DNA of 64,000 bases from contig CAVOGG010000006.1 of NCBI GenBank assembly GCA_963695175.1, forward strand, positions 77,685 through 141,684, in the 5' to 3' direction. How positions within the stretch are numbered: the stretch's first letter is position 1; every line of letters begins with the position of its first letter. A model generated the notes under the pieces. It was not told the origin of the DNA, ran no database searches, and worked only from the letters and a program-made list of their open reading frames with translations. The DNA comes from Fodinibacter sp963695175 (GTDB lineage: Bacteria; Actinomycetota; Actinomycetes; Actinomycetales; Dermatophilaceae). The position numbers and the translations under genes were made by a program. Of this stretch, positions 49,770 to 58,877 are shown piece after piece.

Positions 49770-50522
49770 TCAGACGAGGAGGAGGGCGGCCGCCGCGAGG
49801 GCCGAGGCCGCGAGCACCGCGAGGTCGAAGCGACGCTGGCTGATCCGCTGCACCGTCGCGTAGCCGAGGAGACCGCCCAGCAGGACGACCGGCGCGAGCA
49901 CGACGGCGCGCACGGCATCCACCGGGTGCATCAGGCCGAGCGCGATCGAGAACGGCACCTTCGCCAGGTTGACGATGAGGAAGAACCACGCGTTGGTGCC
50001 GACGAACCGGCGCTTGTCGATCCCGGACGCCGACAGGTAGAGCGTCATCACCGCGCCGGCGGCGTTGGCGGTCATCGTCGCGAAGCCGACGCCGCTGCCG
50101 GCCCCCCAGGACGCCGCCCGCCGCTCGTGCACCGTCGACGGCGCGTCGGAGTCGCCGCGCCACTTCACCCAGAGCTGGAGCAGCACGAGCACGAGCAGCA
50201 CCCCGCCGATGGTGCGGCGCAGCGTCGAGTCGTCGACCGCCCGCAGGAAGAGCGCCCCGACCACGAGCCCGGGCACGACGGCCGGCAGGAGCCGCTTGAT
50301 GAGCGACCAGTCGGCGTCGTGCCGGTAGTGCCAGCAGGCGATGACGTCACCGACGATGAGGATGGCGAGGATCGCGGCGGTCGACTCCTTGGCCGGCAGC
50401 ACGGTGGCGAAGATCGCGACGGCGATGACGGCCAGGCCACCCAGGGCGGTCTTGGAGTAGCCGATGATCGCGGCGGCGAGCGCCATCAGGGCGAGGCCGG
50501 CCGCACTGGGGGCGAGCTCCAC
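49770..50522 (-). CDS. TauE/SafE-family membrane exporter
   Basis: 250 residues with about eight hydrophobic segments. The N-terminal half has ALAAAIIGYSKTALGG and the second half repeats the motif with GFATMTANAAGAVMTLYL, the paired re-entrant signature of TauE/SafE proteins, which move sulfite, sulfonates or other small organic anions. The GTG at 50522 has AGGAAGGA upstream. It shares a 98-base divergent promoter with a Gfo/Idh gene, and the gap holds the most symmetrical IolR-type site of the window. Confidence 0.85.
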   Translation of the reverse strand: MELAPSAAGLALMALAAAIIGYSKTALGGLAVIAVAIFATVLPAKESTAAILAILIVGDVIACWHYRHDADWSLIKRLLPAVVPGLVVGALFLRAVDDSTLRRTIGGVLLVLVLLQLWVKWRGDSDAPSTVHERRAASWGAGSGVGFATMTANAAGAVMTLYLSASGIDKRRFVGTNAWFFLIVNLAKVPFSIALGLMHPVDAVRAVVLAPVVLLGGLLGYATVQRISQRRFDLAVLAASALAAAALLLV

Positions 50523-50548
50523 GCGGGTCCTTCCTCGAGTCAAGGGCT

Positions 50549-50562
50549 AATGTCAGGACATT
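50549..50562. promoter_or_regulatory. Perfectly symmetrical IolR-type operator
   Basis: AATGTCAGGACATT: six-base arms are exact complements around a central AG. It lies 27 bases upstream of the exporter start (minus) and 59 bases upstream of the dehydrogenase start (plus). Confidence 0.75.
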
Positions 50563-50620
50563 GCCTGGCTATCATGCCGTATGCCGTCGCACCTGCCGAG
50601 CCCCCGGGTTCCCACCGTCC

Positions 50621-51625
50621 ATGGACGCACCGCCGCTGCGCTGGGGGGTTCTGGGCACCGGGTGGATCGCGGACAAGTTCGTGACCGCCCTGCACGACAG
50701 CACCCGCCAGGTCGTGCAGGCCGTCGGGTCGCGCAGCGCGGAGGGCGCCGCTCGCGCGGCTGACCGGTTCGGGGCGTTGACGGCCCACGGCTCCTACGAG
50801 GCACTGGTCGCCGACCCCGAGGTCGACGTCGTCTACGTGGCGACGCCGCACCACCTGCACCTGCCGCACGCGCTGCTCGCGATCGAGGGGGGCAAGCACG
50901 TGCTCGTCGAGAAGCCCGTCGGGCTGGATGCCGGTGAGGCCCGGCAGATCGGGGAGGCCGCCGCCCGGGCCGGCGTGTTCTGCATGGAGGCCATGTGGAC
51001 CCTCTTCCTGCCGCGCTTCGACGTCGTGCGGCAGCTGCTCGCCGAGGGCGCGATCGGGGAGCCGAGGGTGGTGCTGGCCGACATGGGCGAGTGGTTCGAC
51101 GACGGCCACCGCATCATGCGCCCCGAGCTGGCCGGCGGCCCGATGCTCGACCTCGGCACCTACCCGGTGACCCTCGCGACCTGGGTGCTCGGCGCACCGG
51201 AGCAGGTGGTTGCCGTCGGCACCCCCGCACCGAGCGGCATCAACGGCCAGGTCGCGATGGCGTTCGCCACGAACGCCGGCTCCACGGCATCCCTCACCGT
51301 CACCATGCTCTCCGACACCCCGTCGGTCGCGAGCATCACCGGCTCGTTGGGGCGTATCGACCTCCGCGGCCCGTTCTACCGACCCGGGCCGGTGGCGCTG
51401 CGGCTGCGCGACGGCACCGACCTGGCGTGGGACGAGCCACGCGTCGACCACGCCGGCCTGCACTTCGAGGCGGCCGAGGTGGCCCGCCGGGTGAGCGTCG
51501 GCGAGACCGGGTCGCCGCTGCGGCCGTGGGCCGACACGGTGGCGACGCTGGAGGTGATGGACAGGGTGCGCGCCGCGGCCGGTATCGACTTCGCCGAGGC
51601 GTTGGCGGCCCGTTCCGCCGGGTGA
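50621..51625 (+). CDS. Gfo/Idh/MocA oxidoreductase (dihydrodiol/sugar dehydrogenase subgroup)
   Basis: 334 residues. RWGVLGTGWIADKFVTAL opens the Rossmann fold. VLVEKPVGLDAGEARQI, CMEAMWTLFLPRFDVVRQLL and GGPMLDLGTYPVTLATWVLG place it in the subgroup of dimeric dihydrodiol/1,5-anhydrofructose dehydrogenases rather than beside IolG. The ATG at 50621 has no obvious Shine-Dalgarno. A perfect IolR-type site is upstream, which ties it to inositol or sugar metabolism; the substrate is unknown. Confidence 0.82.
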   Translation: MDAPPLRWGVLGTGWIADKFVTALHDSTRQVVQAVGSRSAEGAARAADRFGALTAHGSYEALVADPEVDVVYVATPHHLHLPHALLAIEGGKHVLVEKPVGLDAGEARQIGEAAARAGVFCMEAMWTLFLPRFDVVRQLLAEGAIGEPRVVLADMGEWFDDGHRIMRPELAGGPMLDLGTYPVTLATWVLGAPEQVVAVGTPAPSGINGQVAMAFATNAGSTASLTVTMLSDTPSVASITGSLGRIDLRGPFYRPGPVALRLRDGTDLAWDEPRVDHAGLHFEAAEVARRVSVGETGSPLRPWADTVATLEVMDRVRAAAGIDFAEALAARSAG

Positions 51626-51661
51626 CGAGCGGCCGCCGCCGCCCTCTTGGTGCGGGCGCCG

Positions 51662-51932
51662 TCAGCGGCTGCCGAAGTCCTGGGTCCAGTAGGTGCCGTA
51701 CCGGCCACCGTGGCCGATGCCCACCCCGAGGGCCTGGTTGGCGCAGTCGAGGATGTCGGCCTTGTGGCCGGCGCTGTTCATCCAGCCGGTCATCACCGCT
51801 GCCGGGGTGGAGTAGCCCGCGGCGATGTTCTCGGCCGACTCGTAGGCGTAGCCCTCGGGCGGCCGCTCCACCGACGACGAGCGCCAGGGTCACCGTGGCC
51901 AGCACCAGCCGGCCGTGTGGGGTCGAGCCCAT
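51662..51932 (-). pseudogene. CAP-domain (SCP/PR1) secreted protein remnant
   Basis: A signal-peptide-like start (MGSTPHGRLVLATVTLALVVGG) is followed after a frame change by SAENIAAGYSTPAAVMTGWM, NSAGHKADILDC and GTYWTQDFGSR, the C-terminal half of a CAP domain. The N-terminal half of the domain, including the usual HN...L motif, is missing, and the whole is only ~90 residues. It looks like a deletion remnant of an extracellular CAP protein. Confidence 0.6.
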
Positions 51933-51955
51933 CGGGAGCCTCTCGAGGACGAGGA

Positions 51956-51995
51956 AACCCCTGCGCCGTCAACGGTGGGTGACGGCGCAGGGGTT
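51956..51995 (-). terminator. Terminator of the desaturase operon
   Basis: AACCCCTGCGCCGTCA (51956-51971) pairs perfectly with 51980-51995 around an 8-base loop. It lies 48 bases past the desaturase stop. Confidence 0.8.
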
Positions 51996-52042
51996 CGGCG
52001 CACTGAACGGGGTCAGCCGAACAGGTGGAACTCAGGTGCGGC

Positions 52043-53374
52043 TCAGAAGCGGTCGAGCGACTTCTTGCGCCAGGCCTTCGTCGCGGCGAGGCGCACGATG
52101 TCGCGCCGGCGCCGACCCTCGACCTTGTTCGGCAGCGAGAGCTGAACGACCTTCCAGTACACCGACGCGGCCTGCTTGCCGAGCGAGCCGGTGACGTAGG
52201 GCAGGTCGTGCCGCTCCATCAGGTCGCGGATGCGCGGGGCGATCTCGCGGTAGCGGTTGCTCGGCATGTCGGGGAAGAGGTGGTGCTCGATCTGGTGGCT
52301 GAGGTTGCCGGTCATCACGTGCATCGCCGGCGAGCCGCTGATGTTGCCCGAGCCGAGCATCTGGCGCACGTACCACTCGCCACGGGTCTCGCCGTCGATC
52401 GAGGTCTTCTCGAAGGTCTCGATGCCGGGGGGGAAGTGGCCGCAGATGATGACGGTGTTGGTCCACACGTTGCGCACCAGGTTGGCGACGACGTTCGCGG
52501 TGAGGGTGGTGCGGGCCGAGCCGGTGACCGCGGACAGGGCCGGGTGCACGAGGTAGTCCTTGGTGGCCTGGCGCTTGATCTTCGCGCCGACCTCCTTGGC
52601 GTTCGCCCGGAACTTGGCCTTCTCCTCCTCGCTCATCCGGTTCTTCTTGGCGAGGTAGCCGCCGAGCTCGAGGTCGTAGGCCGCGATGGAGTACTCGAAG
52701 AGCAGGGCGTTGCCCACGTGCCAGATCGGCTGGAACAGGTAGAACAGGCTCCAGCGCTGGTCCTCGTCGACCCGCAGGATGCCGTAGCCGAGGTCGTTGT
52801 CGCGGCCGATCACGTTGGTGAACGTGTGGTGGATCTCGTTGTGGCTGTGCTTCCACTGGCTCGAGGGCGAGGCGTTGTCCCACTCCCACGCGGTCGAGTG
52901 GATCTTCGGGTCACGCATCCAGTCCCACTGGCCGTGCATGACGTTGTGGCCGATCTCCATGTTCTCGAGGATCTTGGCCACCGACAGCCCGGCCGTGCCG
53001 AGCCACCAGGCCGGGCGGATGCCCTTGACCTTGACGCCCGAGAACAGCAGGGTCGCCCGGCTGGCCATCTCGAGGTAGCGCTGGACCGTGATGACCTTGC
53101 GGATGTAGGCGGCGTCACGGGCGCCGCGGCTGTCCATGACCTCCTTGCGCAGGGCGTCGAGCTCGTGGCCGATGCCCTCGATCTGCTCGTGGCTGAGGTG
53201 CGCGGCCGGGTTGGGGCGGCCGCTCTTCTTCAGGGCGGGCCGCTGCGGGCGCGGGGTCGCGCTGGTGACGGACAGGCGCGGGTTGATGCCGTGCGGCTTG
53301 GTCGACGCGTGGTCGGCGGCGACATGGTGCGGCGCGGTGGGGGAGATGGTGCGGCGCTCGGGGGCGAGGGTCAT
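52043..53374 (-). CDS. Membrane acyl desaturase, DesA3-like
   Basis: 443 residues. The three histidine boxes of membrane desaturases are present as HNVMH, HNEIHH and HQIEHH, which hold the di-iron centre, with hydrophobic stretches between them. It inserts a double bond in acyl-CoA or lipid-bound chains. The partner reductase gene is directly upstream (100-base gap), the arrangement of Rv3230c-Rv3229c (DesA3) in M. tuberculosis. The ATG at 53374 follows GGAAGGACC. It ends before a strong terminator. Confidence 0.9.
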   Translation of the reverse strand: MTLAPERRTISPTAPHHVAADHASTKPHGINPRLSVTSATPRPQRPALKKSGRPNPAAHLSHEQIEGIGHELDALRKEVMDSRGARDAAYIRKVITVQRYLEMASRATLLFSGVKVKGIRPAWWLGTAGLSVAKILENMEIGHNVMHGQWDWMRDPKIHSTAWEWDNASPSSQWKHSHNEIHHTFTNVIGRDNDLGYGILRVDEDQRWSLFYLFQPIWHVGNALLFEYSIAAYDLELGGYLAKKNRMSEEEKAKFRANAKEVGAKIKRQATKDYLVHPALSAVTGSARTTLTANVVANLVRNVWTNTVIICGHFPPGIETFEKTSIDGETRGEWYVRQMLGSGNISGSPAMHVMTGNLSHQIEHHLFPDMPSNRYREIAPRIRDLMERHDLPYVTGSLGKQAASVYWKVVQLSLPNKVEGRRRRDIVRLAATKAWRKKSLDRF

Positions 53375-53474
53375 GAGGAGGTCCTTCCGGGTCTCTCGCG
53401 GGCGGGCGGAGGGCGGTGGTGACCGGTGCGGTGGGCAACATCGACCAATAGGTCGAATTTGCCCCGGGCTGGGG

Positions 53475-54652
53475 CTAGAGCTCGATGTCGCAGGAGCCGG
53501 CAACGGCGTTGATGCAGGTCTGCACGGGCAGCTCGTCGCCGGGCTCGACGACGGTGACGTCACCGGTGCGCAGGTCGCGCACGGCGCCCTGCCGCATGGT
53601 GACGACGCAGCCGAAGCAGATGCCCATCCGGCATCCGCTCGGCATGAGGACGCCGGCCTCTTCGCCGGCGTCGAGGATCGGGGTGCCACCGTCGGCGTCG
53701 ACGGTGATGCTGCTGTTGAGGAAGGTGATCTCGCCACCCGTCCCCGGGCTCGACCACGGTGGGCCGGAAGCGCTCGGTGTGCAGGCGGTCGGCGATGCCG
53801 GCGCCCGCCCAGTGCGCCTCGGCGGCGTCGAGCAGGCCGGTGGGCCCGCAGGTCCAGGTCTCGCGCTCGCGCCAGTCGGGCACCAGGGCGTCGAGCCGGG
53901 CCAGGTCGAGCACGCCGTGCTCGTCGTCGAGGTTGAGGCTGAGCGCGAGGCGACCGTCGGCGGCGTACGACTGCAGCTCGCCGGCGAAGATGACGTCGGA
54001 TGCCGTGGGGGCGCAGTGCACCTGGGCGACGTCGGCGAGCTCGCCGAGGTGGTTGCGCAGCATGCCCATGACCGGGGTGATGCCGCTGCCGGCGGTGAGG
54101 AAGAGCACCTTCGCGGGCGCGGGGCTCGGGAGGGTGAAGTCGCCGGTGGCCTGGTCGAGCATGACCAGGGTGCCCGGGGCGGTGGCCCGCACCAGGTGGT
54201 TGCGAGACCTTGCCGTCGGGGATCGCCTTGGTGGTGATCGCGATGCACCCCGCCGGGATGCCGGCCGCGGCCGTGCCGTCGGCGCGGTGGGTGAGGCTGT
54301 AGGCGCGCCAGTGGCGCACGCCGTCGATGTCGATGCCGATGCGGATGTACTGCCCGGGCACGTGGCCGAGCCAGCCGCGGCCCGGGCGGATGACGACCGT
54401 CACGGCATCCGCGGTCTCGGGGCGCACCTCGACGACGCGGCCGCGCAGGTCGGCGCCGGAGCGCAGCGGGTCGATCAGGTCGAGGTAGTCGCTCGGCACG
54501 AGCGGGGTGGCCAGCGCCTCGGCGACCTTGCGGGCACCACGGAACACGCCCCCGAGCGGACCGGGGGCGTGGGCTCCGACGCGCGGGCGCGACGGCGCGG
54601 CCGGCGGGTGCACGGCGGGCGGGGTCGGTCGGGTCACGGTGGATGCGCTCAC
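53475..54652 (-). CDS. Ferredoxin reductase with C-terminal 2Fe-2S domain (two frame breaks)
   Basis: About 390 residues. The FAD domain has GHVPGQYIRIGIDIDG and HWRAYSLTH. The NAD(P) domain has VLFLTAGSGITPVMGML and TWTCGPTGLLDAAE. The plant-type ferredoxin domain contains MPSGCRMGICFGC, with a further Cys in VQTCINAV. It passes electrons from NAD(P)H to the desaturase encoded downstream. Frame changes lie near 54205 and 53742. The GTG at 54652 gives MSASTVTRP-type start but stands two bases from the operator repeats and has no Shine-Dalgarno, so the transcript may be leaderless or the start may be further in. Confidence 0.87.
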
Positions 54653-54653
54653 G

Positions 54654-54695
54654 TACGCCAGCGTAACCTACGCGAACGTAACTTACGAAACCGTA
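54654..54695. promoter_or_regulatory. Three phased inverted repeats TACG-N4-CGTA
   Basis: Units at 54654, 54669 and 54684, each TACG, four bases, CGTA, separated by three bases (ACC, ACT), giving an exact 15-base period. They abut the start codon of the reductase gene. This is a likely multi-site operator for a TetR-type lipid regulator, whose gene is not in the window. Confidence 0.7.
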
Positions 54696-54722
54696 ACCAC
54701 GCGATCCTGCATCCCCCGGTCA

Positions 54723-54823
54723 CACACTTTCCTCGCCCGATGCCGGGAGACCTTCACCTTCGCACCGCAACCTGTTCCGGTGCGAACGCGTGAACGCTTC
54801 CGCGCATCGGGCGAGAAAGTGTG
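54723..54823. terminator. Nested stem-loop downstream of the nucleoside ABC operon
   Basis: Outer arms 54723-54743 and 54804-54823 pair over 20 bp with one bulge. Inside them TTCGCACCG (54759-54767) pairs with CGGTGCGAA (54778-54786). It lies after the ATPase stop (54837, minus strand) and is the probable terminator of that operon. Confidence 0.6.
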
Positions 54824-54836
54824 GTGGAGCCGACGG

Positions 54837-56480
54837 TCAGTGGTCGCCGGCCATCAGGCGGCCGATCTCGGTGCGGTCGGCGCCGCGGCCCGGCATCTCG
54901 GCCACGACCTTGCCGCCGTGCACCACCGCGATCCGGTCGGACAGCGACAGGATCTCGTCGAGCTCGGCCGACACCAGCAGCACCGCGGCACCGGCGTCGC
55001 GGGCGTCGACGATGCGGCGGTGGATGAACTCGATCGACCCGACGTCGACGCCACGGGTGGGCTGGGCGGCCATCAGCAGCCGCGGCCTGAACGACATCTC
55101 GCGGGCGACGACGACCTTCTGCTTGTTGCCACCCGACAGCGACCCCGAGCTCTGGTGCACGCTCGACGAGCGGATGTCGAACTCCTGGCGCACCCCCTCG
55201 GCGTGCTCGACGATGGCGTCGAAGTCGCGCACCCCGCTCTTGGCGTAGGGCGCCTGGTCGAACTCGTTGAGCACCAGGTTGTCGGCGATCGAGTAGGCCG
55301 CGACCAGCCCGTGCTTCTCGCGGTCCTCGGGGATGTGGCCGACGCCCGCGTGGTGGGTCTGGTGCGGGTTGGCCTTGGTGAGGTCGAGGTCGCCGAGCGT
55401 CATCTGGCCGGACACCACCTTGCGCATCCCGGCGAGGGCCTCGACGAGCTCGCGCTGGCCGTTGCCCTCGACCCCGGCGACGCCGACGATCTCGCCGGCG
55501 CGCACCTCGAGCGAGAACCCGTTGACCGCACCGAGGTCGCGGTCGTCCTTGACGTGCAGGTCGGTGATGGTGAGCACGGTCTCGGCCGGCGTGGCGTCGG
55601 CCTTGTCGATGGACAGCACGACCTCGCGGCCGACCATCATCGTGGCCAGCTTGCGGGCGTCGGTCGTGGCCGTCTCGACCTCGCCGACGACCGCGCCCTG
55701 GCGCAGCACGTAGACCCGGTCGGAGACCGCGAGCACCTCGCGCAGCTTGTGCGTGATGAAGACGATCGACGTGCCCGAGGCCGCGAGCTCCTTCATGACG
55801 CCGAGCAGCTCGTCGGTCTCCTGCGGCGTGAGCACCGCGGTCGGCTCGTCGAGGATCAGCAGGTCGACCCGGCGCGAGAGCGCCTTGAGGATCTCGACCC
55901 GCTGCTGGGTGCCGACCGGCAGGTCCTCGACCTCGGCATCCGGGTCGACGGGCAGGCCGTGCTTGGCCGACAGCGTGCGCACCATCTCGCGCGCGCTGGC
56001 GATGTCGAGCACCTGGCCGGCCCTGGTCGGCTCGTGCCCGAGCATCATGTTCTCGGCCACGGTCATCACCGGCACCAGCTGGAAGTGCTGGTGCACCATG
56101 CCGATGCCGCGCCGGATCGCGTCGCGCGGGTCCTTGATCGGCGTGGCGTCGCCGCGCACGCTCACCGTGCCGGTGTCGGGTGTGATCAGGCCGAAGATCT
56201 GGTTGACCAGGGTCGACTTGCCGGCGCCGTTCTCACCGAGCAGGGCGACGATCTCGCCGCGCCGCACGTGCATGGTGATGTCGCGGTTGGCCCTGACGCT
56301 GCCGAAGCTCTTGGACAGGCCCTCGATGTCGAGCAGCACCTCTCCGACGTTGCCCTCGCCGAAACCGGACTGCTCCGGCGGCAGCTCGAGCACGGCATCC
56401 GTCGTGGCGATGGCCTCGAGGTGCTCGGGTGCGGTGTCGGCGCCGACCGGCGTCGGGTCGTACTCGGGTACCTCGGTCAT
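54837..56480 (-). CDS. Nucleoside ABC transporter ATPase (two nucleotide-binding domains)
   Basis: 547 residues. The first domain has Walker A GENGAGKST, LPVGTQQRVEILKAL in the signature position and Walker B LLILDEPTAVLTPQE. The second domain has GVAGVEGNGQRELVEAL in place of a canonical Walker A, and SGGNKQKVVVAREM. This asymmetry is normal for the BMP-family (NupA/YufO) importers. The ATG overlaps the upstream permease stop by 4 bases. It is last in the operon, whereas the ATPase usually comes right after bmpA. Confidence 0.92.
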   Translation of the reverse strand: MTEVPEYDPTPVGADTAPEHLEAIATTDAVLELPPEQSGFGEGNVGEVLLDIEGLSKSFGSVRANRDITMHVRRGEIVALLGENGAGKSTLVNQIFGLITPDTGTVSVRGDATPIKDPRDAIRRGIGMVHQHFQLVPVMTVAENMMLGHEPTRAGQVLDIASAREMVRTLSAKHGLPVDPDAEVEDLPVGTQQRVEILKALSRRVDLLILDEPTAVLTPQETDELLGVMKELAASGTSIVFITHKLREVLAVSDRVYVLRQGAVVGEVETATTDARKLATMMVGREVVLSIDKADATPAETVLTITDLHVKDDRDLGAVNGFSLEVRAGEIVGVAGVEGNGQRELVEALAGMRKVVSGQMTLGDLDLTKANPHQTHHAGVGHIPEDREKHGLVAAYSIADNLVLNEFDQAPYAKSGVRDFDAIVEHAEGVRQEFDIRSSSVHQSSGSLSGGNKQKVVVAREMSFRPRLLMAAQPTRGVDVGSIEFIHRRIVDARDAGAAVLLVSAELDEILSLSDRIAVVHGGKVVAEMPGRGADRTEIGRLMAGDH

Positions 56481-57481
56481 CACTCGTCTCCCTTGATGTA
56501 CGGCTGCCCGACGGCGGCGGGCGCTCTCACCCGGCCGGCGGCGATCGCCAGGACGATGATCGTCACGACGAAGGGGAGCGTTCCGGTGAGCTGCGGCGGC
56601 AGGTCGATGTTGCCGCTCTGCTGCAGCTGCGAGGCGACGGCGTTGATGAAGCCGAAGAAGATCGCCATGACGAACGCCCGCAGGGGTCGCCAGGCGCCCA
56701 TGATCATGATCGCCAGGGCCAGGAACCCGCGGCCGGCGACCATGTTGCGCTCGAACGAGCTCGACGCGTCCATCGACAGGTAGACCCCGGCGCACCCGGC
56801 GAGGGCGCCGGCGAGGGTGACGTTGACCAGCCGCTGGCGCTCGACGTTGATGCCGGCGGTGTCGGCCGCGGACGGGTACTCCCCGACCGACCGGGTGCGC
56901 AGGCCCCAGCGCGTGTGGAACAGGCCGAAGTGCACGAACAGCGCGGCGAGGATGGCGAGGATGGCGAAGATGCTGGTGCCGGTGAAGAAGACCGGCCCGA
57001 AGAGCGGGATCTTCGACAGCAGCGGGATGTCGAAGCTCGGCATCAGGCCGGGCAGCAGCTTGCCCGGCTTGTAGTAGAACGACGTGATGCCGGTGGCGAT
57101 GATGTTGAGCACGACACCGGCGATGATCTGGTCCATCCGCCACTTCACGGTGGTCCAGGCGAGGAACCCGCCGAGGATCAGGCCGCTGCCGATGCCGGCG
57201 AGCACGCCCACGATGAGCGACCCGCTGTAGGCGGCGGCGAAGAAGCCCGCGAACGCGGCGACCAGCATCTGGCCCTCGATGCCGATGTTGACCACGCCGG
57301 AGCGCTCACCGATGACCCCGACGAGGGCGGCCAGCACGAGCGGGATGGCGTAGCCCCAGGCCGAGGTGTACATGCTCGGGGCGATGTCGTTCTTGGCGTA
57401 GTAGAAGACGTAGGCCGCGACGAGCACGACCACCGTGACGATCAGGGTCGTGCGGTTCTTGGCGATCCACTCGGTCGTCAC
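56480..57481 (-). CDS. Nucleoside ABC transporter permease (second)
   Basis: 333 residues, BPD_transp_2 fold with about eight to ten membrane segments. LVGVIGERSGVVNIGIEGQMLVAA and AGINVERQRLVNVTLAGALAGCAG (in parts) are typical of the smaller BMP-type permease (NupC/YufQ-like). The GTG start is two bases from the stop of the other permease and its own stop overlaps the ATPase start, so the three are translated together. Confidence 0.92.
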   Translation of the reverse strand: MTTEWIAKNRTTLIVTVVVLVAAYVFYYAKNDIAPSMYTSAWGYAIPLVLAALVGVIGERSGVVNIGIEGQMLVAAFAGFFAAAYSGSLIVGVLAGIGSGLILGGFLAWTTVKWRMDQIIAGVVLNIIATGITSFYYKPGKLLPGLMPSFDIPLLSKIPLFGPVFFTGTSIFAILAILAALFVHFGLFHTRWGLRTRSVGEYPSAADTAGINVERQRLVNVTLAGALAGCAGVYLSMDASSSFERNMVAGRGFLALAIMIMGAWRPLRAFVMAIFFGFINAVASQLQQSGNIDLPPQLTGTLPFVVTIIVLAIAAGRVRAPAAVGQPYIKGDE

Positions 57482-57482
57482 G

Positions 57483-58642
57483 TCAGTTCCCCCAGCTCGT
57501 CGACGCGGCGCTGACCTTGTCGGCCCGGCTGCGGAAGATCCACTTGCCGAGCACCGGGATCGAGACGAAGAGCAGGATCATCGCGAGCAGCACGTCGACC
57601 ACCTCGGGCGCGATGCCGGTCTCGAACTGCAGGCCCGCGGCGCCGGTGCGCAGCACGCCGACGAGGAACGCGGCCGGGATGGTCGCCAGCGGGTTGGCCC
57701 GGGCGAGCAGGGCGATGGTGATGCCGTCGAAGCCCAGGGTGCCGCCGATGGCCGGCTCGAACCGGAACAGCGTGCCCTCGGCCTCGAGCGCACCGGCCAG
57801 GCCGGCCAGGCCACCACCGAGCACCATCGACAGGGTGACGATGCGGGTGATGTTGATGCCGGCGTAGCGGGCCGCGTGCTTGTTGGCGCCCGACGGTGTT
57901 GAACCGGAAGCCCAGGGTGCTGCGCGACAGCATCCACCAGCAGGCGACGGCGAGCACGACCGCGATGACGAACCCGATCGGGATCTTCGCGACCGCCCCC
58001 ACCTGCGCCGACTCGGGGATCAGCTCGGTCTGCGGGATGCCGCTCGTCTTGGAGCCCTCGGCCTGCAGCGGCCCGGTGACCAGCCACCAGGTGACCCCGG
58101 CGGCGATGTAGTTGAGCATGATCGTGGTGATGACCTCGTGCACGCCGCGGCGGGCCTTGAGCACGCCCGCGATCCAGCCGACGAAGGCGCCGGCCGCGAT
58201 GCCGGCGACCATGCCGAGCGCCGCACCGAGGATGCCGTAGCCACCGGCCGCGTAGGCGACCCACGCGCCGAACATCGCGCCGAAGATCAGCTGGCCCTGG
58301 CCACCGATGTTGAACAGGCCCACCCGCAGCGGCAGCACGACGGCCAGGCCGGTGAGCACCAGCGGCGCGGTCTTCTGCAGGGTGCGGGTGAGGCCCGCCG
58401 GGCACGAACAGCGCCTGCTTGATCAGCGTCTCGTACGCGTAGAGCGGAGCCACGCCCTGCAGCCGGATCAGCAGGGCACCGACGGCCAGGGCGATGACCA
58501 GCGCCACGACGATCACGACACCGCTCTGGTGGGTGAGCAGGAACGCCAGCGGCTGCCGGTCGGGACGCGTGCCCTCGGACTCGGGCCCGTCGGGCGGCGG
58601 CGAGGCGGCGGCCTGCTCGGCCACCGTGGGTGTCTCGGACAT
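57483..58642 (-). CDS. Nucleoside ABC transporter permease (first; two frame breaks)
   Basis: About 386 residues. A Pro/Glu-rich N-terminal tail precedes a first membrane helix (GVVIVVALVIALAVGALLI). Next come VVLPLRVGLFNIGGQGQLIFGAM (the permease signature, in parts), KARRGVHEVITTIMLNYIA and GGTLGFDGITIALLARANPL. It is the larger NupB/YufP-like permease. The frame changes near 58400 and 57893. It starts at ATG 58642, 236 bases after bmpA, a gap that holds a hairpin. Confidence 0.88.
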
Positions 58643-58798
58643 GTGACTCCAATGTCGGTTGGTGCCCACAGTGTTGCGTGTCGCGCCCTCGGGGCAAAAG
58701 GTGCGCGACGGCTCGGTGCTGGCGCGGTGCTGGCGCAGTGCTGCGGCGTCCCTGACGGTGTGGCGGCGGGTGGGTCGACCCGGCCGTCACACGCCGGA

Positions 58799-58823
58799 GG
58801 CGGGCACCCGGTGGGTGCCCGCC
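58799..58823 (-). terminator. Hairpin between bmpA and the permease genes
   Basis: GGCGGGCACCC (58799-58809) pairs with GGGTGCCCGCC (58813-58823) with a 3-base loop. As the gap is inside the operon it may act as a partial terminator or a 3' stabiliser that leaves more bmpA mRNA than permease mRNA. Confidence 0.65.
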
Positions 58824-58877
58824 CCCAGTGTTTCGCAGGCGGGGGTCACGCGTGCGCGCGACCCGTGGTCACCTTCG

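Noticed and set aside
52043..54652. An 869-residue reductase-desaturase fusion
   Set aside because: The joining segment is out-of-frame sequence; the ferredoxin domain of the reductase ends at 53475 and the desaturase has its own ATG and Shine-Dalgarno.
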